DNA of 64,000 bases from Linanthus parryae (taxonomy: Eukaryota > Streptophyta > Magnoliopsida > Ericales > Polemoniaceae): contig JALGPY010000012.1 of the NCBI GenBank assembly GCA_023055425.1, positions 10,723,922-10,787,921 on the forward strand, read 5' to 3'. The notes below the pieces were generated by a model that ran no database searches, was not told the origin of the DNA, and worked only from the letters and a program-made list of their open reading frames with translations. The position numbers and the translations under genes are program-made. This document shows positions 11,040-22,009 of this stretch, in pieces (position 1 is the stretch's first letter; each line of letters starts with the position of its first letter).

Positions 11040-12436
11040 TTAGGTAGGAACTATTCCAATTACATCATATGTAACTCTTGGTTCAATTGGGCAAATAACC
11101 ATTATTTATCCATCCCCATGAATAATCCCAATCGTATGCCTCTAGGTTCTTTTAATCTTATTAAATCTACCTAGTTGTGTCCAACCTCTTACTTAAACAA
11201 TTGCACATTGTTACGTGCCGTCGCATCTAATCACGATAAACCATGTTGCCATGCTTTGGCACGCACAATCATGGAATATAGTGATCATGATGAGTGTTTA
11301 AATAACGAGATGGCATAGACACAATATTTTGAATGAGGGATTTGCCTTTCAATTTTAATTTGCATTGTTGATCCATATCAACATGATCTATATGTTTGAG
11401 TTTTGGGCAAAACACCAAATCATAGATCCGGGTTGTGTAATTTCTTATTATGCTAATCGCATGCATCAACCATACACCAATCACAAAATAATAAGAAAAT
11501 AAAATAAACAACCACAACAAAATAAACGTGATGTGGATATGGCCTTTCTAGACTAAGATATTCCCAAGCCAATGAGAATATCTATGAACCCTAAAATAGA
11601 TCACATCGCCATGCGCCTCCATCTTTTGGTCCATCCTTCATAGTCTTGTGGAATGTTCCTTGCTCCATCTCCATGGCTCCAATGTCTTTCGGCTTCTTTT
11701 CTTCAATCTTGACTAACAATATATTTTATCTAGCTACACCTATACTAAATAAAATAAATCTCACAAGTTGAGATATAAACGACTCGTAGGCCGTAAAACT
11801 TAATTAACTATTACATTAATTGATCAGCTCGCAGGCCGTAAAACAAATGACAAAATAAACATTCACACACAAACCACAACATAGGGCCATATCCAACCAC
11901 CATGTGAATAGCTCATAAACAGTTAAAACCATTTTTGACGCGCTTGTTTAATTTTAATTTTTTTGGAAGAAGTAGGGTAAAAAACAATCCAAAAAGAACT
12001 TCCCAAAGCCCTATTGGATCACACACGGCCCTAGGGCCCCGCCTAGCCCAAGCCGCCGGTCCCCCCGGTCGCGCCTAGGCCTGGCCGGCCCTTAGGCCGT
12101 GCGTGGCTTGGGCAGCAAGGCATAGGGGCGGTCCCATATGGGGGGACGAACCCTTTATGGGAGTTGTTTCCAAAAACAACTCCTTCCTTGTTGCCCAATC
12201 GAAGTTGTTTCCATGTTGAAAAACCCCTTTTCAAACATGTGCCCAAACCCTAATCTTCAAACCAAGAAACTCACTAATTTGTTGCATCCAATGCACAATT
12301 AGATCTATTTTAGATTGAATCTACATTCAATTTCATCTATTATGCTTAATTTGTCATTTTACGCTTTAAACATGAATTTAAAGTGTTAAAACAACAAAAT
12401 CGTAACACATAAACTACGTTATGCTCTACGACTTGT

Positions 12437-12449
12437 GGCTCTGATACCA
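12437..12449 (-). promoter_or_regulatory. copia primer binding site, unit 2
   Basis: Minus-strand TGGTATCAGAGCC, one base from the 3' end of LTR B. Complementary to initiator tRNA-Met and identical to that of unit 1. Confidence 0.93.
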
Positions 12450-12450
12450 C

Positions 12451-13871
12451 TGTAGGGTTTTGAACATGGAATCGCAGCGGAAGAAGATAATTATTCCGTT
12501 CAAATCCCTCCAAGGATCACAAGTCAAGAACACATAACGATAGTAAAGAATTAATATATGTTTACCTTTGGGTTCTCCTTTGATGACTTCAAACGCGAAT
12601 AATGTCACGTTCTCTATAGTTGATCCACGCCTAGGATAGAGAATTGGACCTCCCAACCTTCTTGTGCTAGCTAGAATGGAGGAAGGAGACAAAATAATCA
12701 CGCAACGAAGCCACAAGGAGGAGTTCGGCCTCCTTGTGTGGCCGACGGGTTTGGGGCGGCGGGTAAGGGGCGGACGCCTCTTACTTGCTTGCTCTCAACT
12801 CTTTTCTCTCCTCTCAATATGTGTTATGAATAACATGTATTGAGATGGAAGGAAGGATTTCCTTTATATACTCAAACTACTCCTAGTTGTTTCCATAAAG
12901 GGCCCAATACTAATCATATCCATATATGGACTAGTATTATTTGCTAATTAGTCCTACTAAGTTAGCAACTTGTTGCAATATGACCCTTTTAATTAATCTC
13001 TATTAACTAAGTCTCTTGTCCAATTATATCCATATGGCGTGTGACCCCATAGGTTTTTACTTAATTGGTAGTAACTATTTACAAACATGGGCGTCTAGCA
13101 ACACATCCATGCCACCCAATTAACATAAATAGTCATCTTGACAAACCTTGTGATCTTATTATCGCATCCCTTTGTCTCAATATCCGGATTGGCACGAGAC
13201 ATACAATTCACACTCGTATATCCAATCCATGTTTCTCGATCCTGGGAATAGCCCTATCCATGCATATGACATCAATATCCCCATATTGATTCATATGAGT
13301 CTGGCAAGACATTCCATAGGCGCCATCACTCGAGTGGCATCGGATATTTTCTCCTGTTATGTGGGAGGGACAAATCCTATCTACATCACTCACAATCTCT
13401 AAGCTTGCTTCATATTGTGCCCAACATGCGCTCATATTGTGCCCAACATGCGCTTTTATAAATACCCAGTTACGGAGTAGCGTTTGACGTTGTCAAAGCT
13501 CAATATTCCACAACTAGAGGATCTAGTGACTTCAAGTCTAAGGATGATAATATCTTATCACCGCGAGAAGTGCTTGTGACTTTACATAACTTGTATGTAG
13601 CCTTCTCGGGTTTGGGTAAATCCAGTATGTCATTACTCCTAATACATAACCATGTGTTGGATCGTGATATCTCCATATCAATCCAACCCCATACTAGTCT
13701 ATAGATGATTGTCCTATTAATCATTATATTTGACTAGGGATATTTAAGATAAACAACAAGATTTGTAAATCTAAGGACTTCATTATATTAAATATCTCCA
13801 TAAATAATACAATGATTATTCTAGCCAATTCGTACTAAAATTAGATTTTCTCTAGGGCATCTATTCCAACA
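12451..13871 (-). repeat. copia LTR B, shared by units 2 and 3
   Basis: A 1421 bp homologue of LTR A, bounded by the unit 2 primer site and the unit 3 purine tract, so it also serves two units. It carries a private 22-base tandem duplication at 13411-13454 (CATATTGTGCCCAACATGCG plus CT, twice) that is single in LTR A. By eye, divergence from LTR A is about two percent. Confidence 0.93.
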
Positions 13872-13885
13872 GTCTCCCACTTGCA

Positions 13886-15553
13886 CTAGAGCCAATCTGG
13901 TGCATCGCGTATGCCAATCGCCCTAGTGTGCTCTTCATGCTTGCGCTGAACAAGCGGCTTCGTGAATGGATCTGCCAGATTATCATCTGTAAGAATCTTG
14001 CATATCTTCACATCTCCTCTATCGATAATCTCTCGAATAAGATGGAACTTCCGGAGTACGTGTTTGGATTTCTGGTGTAATCTAGGTTCCTTAGATTGAG
14101 CGATCGCGCCTGTGTTGTCACAATACAACTCTTTGGCATCCTCAATGCTAGGAACTACACCAAGCTCAGAAAAAAACTTTCTAATCCAAACAGCTTCCTT
14201 TGCTGCACCACTTGCAGCAATATACTCAGTCTCTTTTGTAGAATCAGCAACCGGCAACCGTCTCTTGCTTGGAAATCTTCTAGCTCACAGCTCCTCCATT
14301 TCGGCAATACAAAAATCCGGACTGTGATCTGAAATCATCTTTGTCGTTTTGGAAGCTTGCATCTGTGTAACCAGTTACACACAACTCTTCCTCACCTCCA
14401 AATATCAAGAACGCATCCTTAGTTCTTCTCAAGTACTTGAGGATGTTCTTGACTACTATCTAGTGACTCTCACCCAGATTAGACTGATATCAGCTCGCCA
14501 TACTCAACGTGTATGATACGTCCGGTCTAGTACATAACATGGCGTACATGATAGATCCTATGGCCGAGGCGTAGGGTATCTTACTCATGCGGTCCATCTC
14601 AATCTTATTGGATGGACAATCACTCTTCGAAAGAGTAATTCCATGAGACATAGGTAGCAATCCCTTCTTGGAATCTCGCATGTTGAACCATTTCAACACC
14701 TTGTCTATATATGTACTTTGAATTAGGCCTAGCAACCTCCTAGATCTATCCCTATAGATATTTATACCCAGTATATAGGCTGCTTCCCCTAAGTCCTTCA
14801 TTTAGAAACACTTTCCTAGCCAATCCTTAACTGATTGCAACATAAGAATGTCGTTTCCAATGAGTAGTATGTCATCTACATACAAGACCAGGAACGCTAC
14901 AGAGCTCCCACTAACCTTCTTGTAGACACAAGACTCATCTTCGTTCTTGACGAAGTCAAACTCTTTGACGGCTTCATCAAAACGTCGATTCCAACTCCTA
15001 GAAGCTTGCTTCAATCCATTAATGAATCGTTGAAGCTTACAGACTTTATTTCCATGCTCTGGATCTACGAAACCTTCTGGTTGTGTCATGTACACATCCT
15101 CGAGAAGATTCCCATAAAGGAATGTTATTTTGACTTCCATCTGCCAATCTCATAGTCATAGTAAGCCGCAATTGCAAGTAGGATTCGGATGGATTTGGTC
15201 ATAGCGACTGGGGAAAAAGTTTCATCATAGTCTATACCATGAATCTGTCTGAATCCTTTATCCACCAATCGGACCTTATAGGTAATTACATTACCATCCA
15301 TGTCGGTCTTCTTCTTGAAGACCCATTTGCACCCTATGGGGCGTGCCCCTTGGGGTGGGTCCACCAAAGTCCATACTTGGTTTGTGTACATGGATTCCAT
15401 CTCGGATCTCATGGCACTTAGCCACTTCTGAGAGTCCGGCCCTTGCATGGCCTCTCCATAGGTAGCATGCTCATCTCCTATGAGCATAGTGTCACCAGTT
15501 TCCGTCACGAGAAGTCCATACATCTCTGGCTCCTGGCGCACTCTACTCGACAT
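13886..15553 (-). pseudogene. copia reverse transcriptase and RNase H remnant, unit 3
   Basis: Open from 15553 into the reverse transcriptase N-terminal half. The one-base deletion near 15144 shared with unit 2 then shifts the frame. Catalytic LYVDDILLIGND is intact in the following frame, and the common in-frame TAA is at 14802-14804. The connection domain is at 14490-14801, followed by RNase H down to 13886 with the same 7-base duplication as unit 2 (14247-14260). It lacks the extra TAG found near the start of unit 2. Confidence 0.91.
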
Positions 15554-15629
15554 ACGAAGCTATTGTGTTGTTCCTGTTCATGTTCCATAACCGAATCAGT
15601 AATTTGTGGTTCTTGAAATTCTTCAAGTT

Positions 15630-16715
15630 CTACAGTCCTCCCACTTGCTCTTTAGATACTAATTCTCTTTCTATAAACACGTCGGTCCGAGCAACAAACA
15701 CTTTGTTATCGGTTGGATTGTAGAAGTAATAGCCCTTAGTTTCCTTAGGGTATCCCAGAAATTTACATTTATCCGATTCCGGCCCCAGTTTATCTGGCTG
15801 TAAACGTTTTACATAAACATCGCAGCCCCATATCCTCATAAACGACACTGTGGGACGGCTCCCACTCCACATCTCATGTGGTGTCTTCATGACTGATTTG
15901 GACGGAACACGGTTAATGGTGAAAGCTGCACACATTAAAGCATAGCCCCAAAAAGATAATGGAAGATCTGTTTGACACATCATAGATCTCACCATGTCCA
16001 ACAAGGTTCGATTCCTCCTCTCGGATACGCAATTAAATTGTGGCGTTCCGGGTGGAGTGAGTTGAGATAATATCCCACACTCTCTAAGATGATCATCAAA
16101 CTCTTGGCTCAAGTACTCACCTCATCGATCTGATCGTAAAGCTTTGATACTTTTGTCAAGTTGCTTCTCTACTTCATTCTTAAATTCCTTGAATTTCTCA
16201 AAAGATTCGAATTTAGCCTTCATAAGGTATACAAATCCATATCTACTGAAATCATCAGTGAATGTAATGAAGTAGACATAACCACCTCTGGCAGGTGTAG
16301 CAAACGGCCCACATACATCAGTATGTATGAGTGCTAATTGCTCACTAGTCCTTTCGACTTTCTTATTGAAAGGGGACTTTGTCATCTTTCCTAACAAACA
16401 AGCCTCACATGTCTCATATGATTCAAAATCAAATGAGTCTAGAAATCCATCCTTATGGAGTCTAGATACACGTTTCTCATTTATATGGCCTAGACGACAA
16501 TGCCACAGATAAGGAGGATTTAAATCATTCATTTTAATCCTCTTAGTATTTATGTTATAGATTGGATATCTTAGATCAAGGATATATAATCCATTAAATA
16601 ATTGCGCACTACAATAGTGAATACTATCAAAATAAATGGAACAAAAATTGTTCTTTATTGAAACAGTAAAACCTTTCTTGTCCAAACAAGATACGGAAAT
16701 AATGTTCTTACTCAT
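15630..16715 (-). pseudogene. copia integrase remnant, unit 3
   Basis: Pre-integrase segment with the zinc ligands in best state (LWHCRLGHINEKR restores the His that is Asn in units 1 and 2), HTDVCGP, RSDR and SERRNRT all present. The common TGA at 16122-16124 interrupts the core. A one-base loss near 15652 ends the C-terminal linker frame early. Confidence 0.91.
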
Positions 16716-16730
16716 AGCAGGAACATAAAA

Positions 16731-17807
16731 TCAATTATCTAATTCTAATACTAATCCAGAAGGCAGAGACAGCTTATACACGCCTATAGCCAATGCAGCA
16801 ACTCTTGCTCCATTCCCAACGCGCAAGTCCGCCTCTTCTTTTGCTAATCTTATTGTTCTACTTATATCCTGCATATTTCGATAAATATGAGATCCACATC
16901 CAGTATCCAATACCCATGATGAAGAAGTAGTTAAATTAACATCTATAATAAAAATACCTGGTGGTTGTGGGATCATTATCCCAAGCCTTTTATCCTCCAG
17001 ATACTTCGGGCAATTCCTCTTCCAGTGTCCAGGCTGACTGCACTAGTGACAATCACCCTTGATCACGCCTTTAGCCACGCTGTCAGCATGCTTAAGAGCA
17101 GTGTCCTTAGGTTTAGCAACTGCCTTGCCTTTACCCTTGTAAGTAGAGGAAAACCTTTTACTCTTTCCTTTCAGCACCATCATTATGGCCTTGCCCTTTC
17201 CCTTGTTGATGGATTGTTCAGATGTCCTCAACATATTGAGTAGCTCTGGAAGAGGGTTGGCGATCTCATTCATGTTATAGTTCATAATGAATTGTCCATA
17301 ACTATCCGGCAACGATGCAGAATGAGATCTGTGGCCAACTCTTTACCAATCGGGGACCCTAGGGGATCGAGATTATCAAGATACCCGATCTTACGCAACA
17401 CATGCGGTCCTACTGGGTTCCCTTCTGCCAAGTGACTCTTGAAAAATGCCCGAGAAACTTCATACCATTCAACCCTTGCCTGCTCTTGAAAGAGATGCTT
17501 AGAGTGTTCGATCATATCGACTGCATTCATGTTCTCATGTTGCTTCTGAAGCACAGGAGACATGGTGCAAAGCATAAGGCAGGCCACATCATTAGCATCG
17601 TCAACACGTTTCTGATACGCCTTTAGGGCTGCTGGGGTATTGTTCTCTGGACCCTATGGAACTTCTTCTCTAGTGTGTACAGTTTCTTTTCTTGTTTTAG
17701 AACAATTCTTAAATTTCTGTACCAGTCCAGAAAGTTGGTTCCAGAAAGCTTATGCTTCTCAAGAACAGCCCGTAGGGAGTGTGATCAATTCGATGAACTT
17801 TTGCCAT
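16731..17807 (-). pseudogene. copia gag and protease remnant, unit 3
   Basis: The zinc knuckle keeps its last Cys (near 17010-17012) and the protease keeps LDTGCGSH, so these motifs are better here than in units 1 and 2. The one-base frameshift of units 1 and 2 after protease is absent. Instead a TGC-to-TGA change near 16731 stops the frame at ELDN. Gag has a one-base loss next to its start (17807), another near 17315, and a changed stretch near 17660-17670. Confidence 0.88.
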
Positions 17808-18143
17808 TGGAATTCTACAAAAACGAGAAATATACAAGATTTTAGTATGATTTTACTATACTCAATAATGGCTAGATTATTAAATATCCCACTATTTTTC
17901 TCGATTAATAACCCTCCATATTAATGCGGAAAATATCCTTATATTTTCTAGTGGGCCAAGATCCATATTTCGCCTCTTCCGAGCTTGCTTTGGCAAGTCA
18001 CCGGGAATTGGTTATTTGGGTAGGAACCATTCCAATTACATCATATGTAACTCTTGGTTCAATTGGGCAAATACCCATTATTTATCCATCCCCATGAATA
18101 ATCCCAATTGTATGCCTCTAGGTTCTTTTAATCTTATTAAATC

Positions 18144-19048
18144 CTGCAGAATCGGATATGGGAACAGGAACCCTGGAAACCGCAACAACCAGGGCGATGG
18201 CTATGGAAGACAGCCAAACTACAACCAGGGTAATGCACGACAGCATGAAGCTCTGAACCGCAACAACAATGCTGGTCATGGAGGCAACAACAACAATGTA
18301 GCTGGTTCTGGAGGAGTTGGAGCTCGGAATGTGAATGTGGGATGGATTGCCTTCATGACTAAGGTGGAGGCTGATGCTGCTTATGGAGTTGTCACGGGTA
18401 CTTTCCTTATCCATGAGCAACTAACTTTTATATTATTTGATTACGGTGCATCATACCCATTCATATCATCATCATTTGCTCAGAAATTGGGTTTGAATAA
18501 ATGTGCTAAGAAATCTATCCCAGTAGCAACTCCCACTGGCCAAAAAAACAGTATGTGACACCGTATTCGAAGGGGTAGAAGTGAAAATCCTAGCATGCAC
18601 CTTTCCTGCTTACTTGATTAAGTTTGATCTTAGAGGCCTAGATGTCATCTTAGGGATGAATTGGCTTAGTAAATATCGAGTCGTCATTGATTGTTATGAT
18701 CAGAAGGTTCGGTTAAGGGGACCCAACGGAGAGAGAATATCTTACCGTGGAATCACGAAGGAACCTTGTATTAGACTAGTGTCAGCATTGACCATAGTCA
18801 ACCAAGTGAAGAAAGGGAACTCTGCCTACTTATGCTACATGCAAGACGTTTACAAGAAGGAGAATGTACTGGAGGAGAAACGAGTTGTAAAGGAGTTTCC
18901 TGACGTATTCCCAGACAAGATTCCAGGAATGCCACCAAGAAGAGAATTGGAGTTTACTCTGGACTTAGCTCCAGGAACCGCGCCGATCTCAAAAGCGCCA
19001 TACCGGATGGCACCAGCAGAATTGAAGGAGCTAAAATATAAATTATAA
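18144..19048 (+). pseudogene. chromovirus gag tail and protease remnant
   Basis: Begins in the Asn/Gly-rich linker that follows gag (many NN, GG and QG pairs to about 18330), then the aspartyl protease. The active-site motif reads LFDYGASYPF: DTG or DSG is expected, so the second position is Tyr. An extra base in an A-run near 18547 shifts the frame. The protease continues at 18581 through LDVILGMNWL and into the linker to reverse transcriptase (FPDVFPDKIPGMPP). A TAA at 19046-19048 ends it. Confidence 0.88.
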
Positions 19049-20228
19049 GAACTTCTAGATCGGGGGTACATACGGCCAAGTGTGTCACCCTGGGGAGCAC
19101 CAGTGCTTTTGTGAAGAAGAAAGATGGAAGCTTAAGTCTATGCATTGACTACCGTGACTTGAACAGTGCAATCATCAAGAATAAGTACCCTCTACCCCGG
19201 ATTGATGATATTTTCGATCAATTACAAGGGGCTAGTGTCTTATCCAAGATTGATTTGAGATCAGGGTACCATCAGCTTCGGGTAGCCGAGCAAGATATCC
19301 CGAAGAAAGCCTTTAGAACAAGATATGGCCACTATGAGTTCACTGTGATGCCTTTTGGTTTGACCAATGCACCTGCGGTATTCATGGATTTGATGAACCA
19401 AGTAATGAGGCCATTTCTAAATCGATTTTTCGTCGTCTTTATTGATGACATCCTTTTTTACTCGAAGAGCGAGAAAGATCACGAGGAACATCTCAGAGAA
19501 GTGTTGCAGACTTTGAGACAAGAACGACTTTATGCTAAGCTGTCAAAGTGCGAGTTTTGGTTGGATCGTGTTCCATTTCTAGGTCACATCATCTCGAAAG
19601 AAGGGATATCAGTGGACCCATGAAATATTTCAACGGTCAAAGATTGGCTAACACCGAAGAATATATCTGAGATAAGGAGTCTCATTGGCTTAGCAGGTTA
19701 CTACAAGCGTTTTGGGAAGGATTTCTCCAAGATTGCCAGGCCACGGACAGCACTAACGAAGAAGACTGTGAAGTATCACTGGGACGAAAGTTGTGAAGAA
19801 GCATTTCAGGCACTGAAAGAAAAGCTAACTACAGCGCCATTATTGGCCCTACCAATGATTCAGGCGAGTTCGAGGTATACAGCGGTGCGTCGAAGAATGG
19901 GCTAGGATGCGTACTCATGCAAGAAAGAACGGTGATTGCCTATGCATCAAATCAGCTAAAACCCCACGAGGAGAACTATGCTACTCACGATTTGGAGTTG
20001 GCAGCAATTGTTTTCCCGCTAAAGATATGGAGACATCACCTGTACGGAGCAGTTTGTAAGCTTTACACGGATCACCGCAGCCTAAAGTACATTTTCACGC
20101 AGAAGGAGCTGAACAACAGACAACGGAGATGGCTATAAATCATCAAGGACTATGACTTGCGCATCCAGTACCACGAAGGGAAGGCAAACGTAGTTGCTGA
20201 CTCATAGAGTCGAAAGACGAGCCATACC
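19049..20228 (+). pseudogene. chromovirus reverse transcriptase and RNase H remnant
   Basis: Reverse transcriptase with [24 protein letters not shown] and the catalytic [10 protein letters not shown] one-base loss at about 19108 shifts the frame before the CIDYR block, and a TGA at 19621-19623 follows GISVDP. RNase H begins near 19870 after another frameshift and shows [33 protein letters not shown] and [12 protein letters not shown] at 20136-20138 and TAG near 20205 interrupt the tail. Confidence 0.9.
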
Positions 20229-21812
20229 TTGAACGCAATGATAGTTTTGCCAGAATGGCTATGCCATGAATTCAGAAAGCTCGAGATCGAATTCGTGGAC
20301 CAAGGAGGAGTACAGAACTTACTCGGCAGTATGAAAGCAATACCGGACTTCTTTGAGGAAATAAGGAGTAATCAGGAAGGAGATGTCAAACTAGAAAGAA
20401 TTAAGAAGAAGATTTCAGTCGGACAAGCCAGAGACTTTCGAATTCACGAACATGGGAGCATACGCTACAAAGAAAGATGGTGTGTACCGCAGAAATGTGC
20501 AGAAACCAAGGAGAAATTGATGCGTGAAGTGCACAACACGCCTTACTCAGTACACCCTGGAGCCGACAAACTCTACAAATATTTGAAGAAGACGTTTTGG
20601 TGGCCAAACATGAAGAAGGAAGTAGCAGAATTCGTAGCTCGATGTTTAACTTGTCAGAAGGTGAAGTTTGAACACAAGATAATGGGGGGCGTAGTTCAGC
20701 CTCTAGACGTGCTAGTTTGGAAGTAGGATTCCATTTCCATGGATTTTCTTACGGCACTGCCAACATCAAAGAATGGACTCAATCAGATATGGGTAGTAGT
20801 AGACCGATTGACCAAGACCGCAAGGTTCATTCCGATGAAGGATACGTGGAACATCGAGCAGAGAGCAAACGCACATGTCAAAAATATAGTGAGATATCAT
20901 GGAGTTCAAAGATCAATAATTTCTGACAGAGACCCTAACTTTCTCTCTCATTTCTGGAATGCGCTTCAAGAAGAAATGGGAACCCAATTACGTTTCAGCA
21001 CGGCATTCCACCCAGCCACGGATGGACAGACAGAAAGAACGATTCAGACACTGGAAAACATTCTAAGATCTTGTTTCATGGACTTCCAAGGTTCATGGGT
21101 TGACAAGCTACCACTAATAGAGTTCTCTTACAACAACAGTTACCACGCCAGCATCGGCATGGCACCACACGAGGCTTTGTATGGGAGGAAGTGTCGAACA
21201 CCTCTATGTTGGAGTGACATCAGCGAGACAGTGATTATAGGCCCACAAATGTTTGAAGAAATGACCGACTAGGTGAGACTTATCCAGCAGAGAATGAAGG
21301 CAACACAAGACAGACAAAAGTCCTATGCGGATCAGAAAAGGAGACCATTAGAATTCCAAGTGGGTGAAAAAGTGTTTCTAAAGGTTTCTCCTACAAAAGG
21401 AGTGACAAGATTCAATCAGAAAGGGAAACAGAGCCCAAATTTTATCGGCCCATATGACATTCTAGAGAAAATTGGAGAATTCGCGTACCGACTAGACCTA
21501 CCTTCTAATTTGGGACGTGTACACGACGTCTTTCAGGTGTCGCAACTGAAGAAGTATGTACATGATTCATCCCACGTGTTGGATCCGGAACCAATTGAGT
21601 TAGACTCATCTTTGACTTACGAAGAGCACCCTTTCAACATCCTAGATACCAAGACCAGGGACACACGTACCAAGAGCGTTAAGCTAGTGAAAGTTTTATG
21701 GACGAACCATCAAACGGAAGAGGCTACTTGGGAAGCAGAAGACGACATGAGAAAGAAGTATCCTCGCTTGCTTAATGAGGTAATTTGTGTTCCGGGGACG
21801 TCACTCTCCTAA
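20229..21812 (+). pseudogene. chromovirus integrase with chromodomain, broken
   Basis: The HHCC zinc domain (H near 20530 and 20555; CLTCQKVK) is followed by a TAG at about 20724 in place of a Trp codon. The core has VVVDRLTK, ISDRDPNF and DGQTER as the D,D-E residues. A TAG at about 21270 follows. The C-terminal domain (QVGEKVFLKVSPTKG) leads into a chromodomain (VKVLWTNHQTEEATWEAED), which in chromoviruses directs insertion to heterochromatin. Three open stretches of 165, 177 and 179 residues are separated only by single stops, so decay here is light. Confidence 0.92.
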
Positions 21813-22009
21813 GGGGGAGAGGATGTAACCTTTAGCTTTAATACCCTTACGTTCCTAAAATGATTCATAACATTTCCTGCTATCTCTGGTTAGTGTCATC
21901 ATATATTTTGAGCATCATCATATAGACATATCTTTGCATCGTATAGAAACTATTTTCTCATTGGCTAGATTTAGCTTAGAGGACAAAGCTCTCTTTAAGG
22001 GGGGAAGGA
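21813..22009 (+). promoter_or_regulatory. chromovirus 3' untranslated region with two purine tracts
   Basis: The functional-looking purine tract (TTTAAGGGGGGAAGGA) abuts the LTR at 22010. A second, similar tract (AAGGGGGAGAGGA) followed by TGTAAC lies about 190 bases upstream at 21812-21825, just after the coding stop. It imitates a tract/LTR junction. Confidence 0.75.

Larger units (their letters stand above)
10021..12436 (-). other. copia unit 2 untranslated leader, interrupted
   Basis: Same leader as unit 1 (GC block with only 6 C in the run near 12060; duplicated AGGCCGTAAA words at about 11782 and 11826), but split by the 10237-11039 DNA transposon. There is no coding signal. The join across the insertion restores the unit 1 sequence exactly once the TTA duplication is removed. 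Confidence 0.75.
6083..12450 (-). mobile_element. Ty1/copia unit 2, internal region (complete)
   Basis: The only unit with both ends of its internal region in the window: primer site at 12437-12449 next to LTR B, leader, gag, protease, integrase, reverse transcriptase, RNase H, and purine tract next to LTR A. It is 6368 bp long including an 803 bp DNA-transposon insertion in the leader plus 3 bp target duplication, so about 5.56 kb natively. All coding segments are broken. Confidence 0.93.
13872..18143 (-). mobile_element. Ty1/copia unit 3, internal region (5' end truncated)
   Basis: Purine tract next to LTR B, then RNase H, reverse transcriptase, integrase, protease, gag and about 335 bases of leader. 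At 18143/18144 the copia leader stops abruptly (AATCTTATTAAATC) and Tekay-type gag tail sequence begins. The primer site and 5' LTR of this unit are missing. Confidence 0.92.
18144..22009 (+). mobile_element. Ty3/gypsy chromovirus (Tekay-like), internal region, 5' truncated
   Basis: Gag tail, protease, reverse transcriptase, RNase H, integrase and a C-terminal chromodomain in Ty3/gypsy order on the plus strand. The 5' LTR, primer site and most of gag including the zinc knuckle are gone. Chromodomain and LTR ends (TGTAATACCCC to GGTGTTACA) point to a chromovirus of the Tekay/Del type. At least eight inactivating lesions are visible. Confidence 0.92.

Noticed and set aside
18016..18558. A 180-codon open frame on the plus strand
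   Set aside because: The first 43 codons are copia leader read antisense to the unit and the rest is chromovirus gag tail and protease. It is an accidental fusion at the 18143 junction, not a gene.
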